64,000 nt of DNA from Chrysogorgia sp. JL179-B06. Its lineage: Eukaryota > Cnidaria > Anthozoa > Scleralcyonacea > Chrysogorgiidae. Positions 61,615 through 64,000 of this stretch are shown piece by piece. Numbering within the stretch: position 1 is the first letter of the stretch; each line of letters begins with the position of its first letter. The notes under the pieces were generated by a model. The model made no database searches. It was not told the origin of the DNA and saw nothing but the letters and a program-made list of their open reading frames with translations. The position numbers and the translations under genes are program-made. The stretch is from positions 10,573,501 through 10,637,500 of the forward strand of contig JAYKKM010000437.1 in assembly GCA_035772405.1 (NCBI GenBank), read 5' to 3'.

Positions 61615-62309
61615 GAGTCGAGCCAGCAGTCGAGCCAGCCAGAGCCAGAGTTCTCTGACCTGATGCATGACGACACCCTAGCAGAGCCACCCGAAGAAGA
61701 GGTCGAAGAAGCACGCAGCCGCCGACCTGAAGCTGGAGGCGCTGGCGAAGAAGGCTCTCTGCACAAGCTGATCACAAGCTGATCAGGGCCATCAGTAGGT
61801 TGTTGCGCGCATCATCTGCTTGCAGTGCTGCAAGGTGCCCCAGCAGCCTCAGTCTTCTAAGTCTTTCTGGTTGTCTTTCATCTTGATGTGGACAGCTTGA
61901 ACATCATGTAGCGAATGCGATCCGCCCAGGTTGTACGTAGCACTGCACTCGCATAGGGACGCATCGCACTTGCATGAGATACAGCTTGCACAGCAGTCTG
62001 ATGGCAGTCGCACCGGGCTCGCACACGCTCGCATGAGATTCGCACAGGTTGCACGGCAGTCCAATGGATGTCGCACGGAAGTCGCACGGGTCTGCTGGGA
62101 GTCCCTTCAGACTCCCATGCGACCTATCAGACTGCCGTGCGGCGACCAATGCGAACTATGCGAACCGTGAGGCAGCCGTATGGAAATTTTCAACATTTGA
62201 AAAAACTCGCACGGGCATGCGACCCAAATTACACATGACACCCCTACAACCTGTGCGAATCATCAACAGACTGCCGTGCGACTCCCATACTTACTCCCGT
62301 ACCGATTTG

Positions 62310-62389
62310 TACGGTGGCCCACAAGGGTAACGGCAAAACTATACTAATAAAATAGCGCGGTTTTGCCGTGACCCTTGTGGGCCACCGTA
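62310..62389. mobile_element. 80-bp TA-flanked hairpin MITE, right copy
   Basis: TACGGTGGCCCACAAGGGT and ACGGCAAAAC at the left pair with GTTTTGCCGT and ACCCTTGTGGGCCACCGTA at the right, leaving a loop of about 20 bases. TA at each end fits a Tc1/mariner-type MITE. It begins one base after the palindrome arm ends. Confidence 0.9.
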
Positions 62390-62923
62390 AGTTACGGTAT
62401 AATGACCATGTACGTCAAAAGTAGATGTTAGTAATGATAAATAAGTATTGAGTAAAAATCTTTTGAATGTTGCAAGGCTGCAGAGACTATTGGATGGTGC
62501 TATTTTACAAACATAATTCATCTGTTAAAGTAGGAGGCTTGGAAAGTACTAGTTTTACAGGATTAGTTTGATCAATGGCTTATAGATTTACAACAATTTC
62601 ACAAGATTTTAATAGGTTATATTTGCTTTTATTTGGCATATCACACATAAATGAATTGCAGTACGGTGTTTACAATATGGAGCAACTGGCAAGCTCGGGC
62701 CGTGCGCTCAGGAACGCTTCTGTGCCCGCATAGTCATATTCTGTGCTCGCATACTCGTATTGTGTGCTCATACTGCACTCGAATTTTCCTAATTGTCTTC
62801 TCTAAAAATTAGTTCCACGCGATATCTCACATAACAAAGGAAAATTTTATTATCCGCCTAGCGTTGATTCGACGCTTAGGGTGGTTTTCCACTAGGAGAA
62901 TATTTTCGCGCGAAGCGAATTTC
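62390..62923. other. Stretch without recognised genes
   Basis: AT-rich; two CCCGCATA/CTCGCATACTCGTAT phrases near 62735 repeat. Nothing else was seen. Confidence 0.5.
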
Positions 62924-63213
62924 TACAGGGTGTATAAAAAAAAGCGCAACCTCGGAATTTCCCAAGAAATCCACTGTGTTCTTAAACACAAAATATTTTC
63001 GCCCCTGGGGGCATAACTGTCTAACTACTACAAACTCGAGCACGTAAAGCAGAATTGAATCGAAATTTATGCATTTATTTAATGAAAGTTGTTTAGTTTA
63101 CAAGTATCAACAACAGTTAAATTCCCAGAGGCCTAAAATATTTTGTGCTAATAAAAACAAAAGTGGATTTCTTGGGAAATTCCGAGGTTGCGCTTTTTTT
63201 TATACACCCTGTA
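62924..63213. mobile_element. TA-flanked MITE with 50-bp inverted ends
   Basis: TACAGGGTGTATAAAAAAAA and GCGCAACCTCGGAATTTCCC..AAGAAATCCACT are mirrored exactly at the right end (AGTGGATTTCTTGGGAAATT.., ..TATACACCCTGTA). The interior has an AAAATATTTTG pair. The TA duplication and CAGGGTG(T) ends fit a Tc1/mariner-type MITE. Confidence 0.92.
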
Positions 63214-63332
63214 TATTCATAATATTTCTGATTAGTTCCAGCTGAGAGCTCATAAGAGACATGTATAGAACGTAATTGGACAACCATACTGTACAATTGG
63301 GAGAAAGAGTGTTCATTTGACTATTCTATGAC

Positions 63333-63530
63333 AATAAGCCAGTGCGTCGGATAAATCTTATTTCAATTCATAATATCAGGCTGGGGAATTCAGTATAACG
63401 AATTTGCAACTGTAAATAGAAATACAGATGTCTATTGTGGTTTTAGCCTGATGTTATGAATTAAAATAAGTTTTATCCCGACGCATAACACGTTATTTTG
63501 ATGCGCAGTGGACATTACGAACTGGCTTAT
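63333..63530. mobile_element. Fold-back MITE
   Basis: ATAAGCCAGTGCGTCGGATAAA..TTCAATTCATAATATCAGGCT is matched by AGCCTGATGTTATGAATT.., TTTTATCCCGACGC and GAACTGGCTTAT. The arms are about 60 bp and contain a few small gaps. Confidence 0.8.
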
Positions 63531-63553
63531 TAGATAATTTTACCCAAGAGTAT

Positions 63554-63780
63554 TGCATAATATGTGGTGATTTCAAGATTGACTGGCTATCTGATGAAGG
63601 TCAGAAACAGCAGATAGTTAAAATATTTGGTCCCTCGTATCAGCAAAAGTTGCATCTACCTTCCTACAACCGATAATGGATCACTTCTGGATCATCTGTG
63701 CACCAATATTGAAGACGAATACGTTACAAGTGGAATATATTAATCATATTTTTCAGACCACAAACTGGTGTGGTGTGCCT
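63554..63780 (+). pseudogene. LINE endonuclease fragment
   Basis: CIICGDFKIDWLSDEGQ matches the GDFN motif of APE/EEP-type endonucleases. After a frame change, PTTDNGSLLDHLCTNIEDEY, VTSG and YFSDHKLVWCALK supply the later D-H and SDH motifs. One frame shift and one stop break it. No RT follows within the window. Confidence 0.72.
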
Positions 63781-64000
63781 TAAAATAGATAAGACATGTA
63801 TATACATATAATATATACATCATAATGTTCGCTTCATAATATATCTTACACACAGGTTAAAAGTTAAAAAGATTAAAAACTACCAAACCTAATTTTCAAC
63901 AACAATGTCATCTTCAGGGTTCAAATTAACCATTAACTAACCTTCGCGACAGCTGAGTGAATAATCAAACTAAACCTTAATTGTTTAAACAAACTGTTAA
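63781..64000. other. Right edge of the window
   Basis: AT-rich sequence with an ATATATACAT patch near 63800 and a short inverted AACCTTAA/TTAACC. No gene was seen. Confidence 0.4.

Larger units (their letters stand above)
58873..62308. mobile_element. 3.4-kb palindromic element with a MADF gene copy in each arm
   Basis: The left arm 58873-60559 and right arm 60621-62308 are reverse complements of nearly equal length (about 1687 and 1688 bp), separated by a 61-bp spacer made of AGGTCTAAG-type repeats. The outermost stretches are dense in degenerate GTGCGA..CCGT motifs in both orientations, like arrays of transposase-binding sites. Each arm contains one copy of a MADF-domain gene transcribed away from the centre. 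MADF proteins often accompany PIF/Harbinger transposases. No transposase is present here, so the class remains open. Confidence 0.85.

Overview
The window looks like AT-rich nuclear DNA of a marine invertebrate, most probably an anthozoan cnidarian. That placement is an inference from the mix of repeats (hAT, DUF6589, RecQ-like, CR1/L2-like and R2-like elements, many fold-back MITEs). What is seen directly is a spliced animal gene with GT-AG introns embedded in transposon debris.

Host gene. One conserved gene can be assembled by eye: a plus-strand ortholog of DUSP11/PIR1, an RNA 5'-triphosphatase of the cysteine-phosphatase superfamily. Nine exons lie between 6143 and 34860. Exon phases match at all junctions but one, where a short linking exon between 9367 and 19007 was not found. 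The catalytic loop HCTHGLNR is in exon 6 (27698-27758). Its introns hold most of the mobile DNA in the first half of the window.

Left edge (1-5.6 kb). An apparently intact two-exon hAT-superfamily transposase gene (1074 aa) carries an N-terminal OTU-like cysteine protease domain. A hAT-type terminus lies downstream at 5565; the other terminus was not seen.

Introns and flanks (6-42 kb). These hold a hAT MITE with a perfect 8-bp duplication inside a hairpin element, two TTAA-flanked MITEs sharing one TTAA, and a triple nest of elements with palindromic subterminal arrays (14.7-17.4 kb). They also hold two tRNA-like sequences inside inverted repeats, a 5S-like sequence, and an R2-like element interrupted by the 5' part of a different LINE (22-26 kb). 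Further on are an R2-type REL-endonuclease fragment (26-27.6 kb), a CR1/L2 3' end (36.5-37 kb), and a 73-nt tRNA-Lys-like sequence split exactly at its anticodon loop by a TTAA MITE (41.4-41.6 kb).

Right half (42-64 kb). No host gene was recognised here. It holds a decayed Gypsy element, a RecQ-like helicase pseudogene facing a DUF6589 pseudogene, and a 3.4-kb near-perfect palindrome (58.87-62.31 kb) with a broken MADF-domain gene in each arm. The right edge has TA-flanked MITEs and a LINE endonuclease fragment.

All family calls are from recognition of motifs in the sequence. No database search was run.
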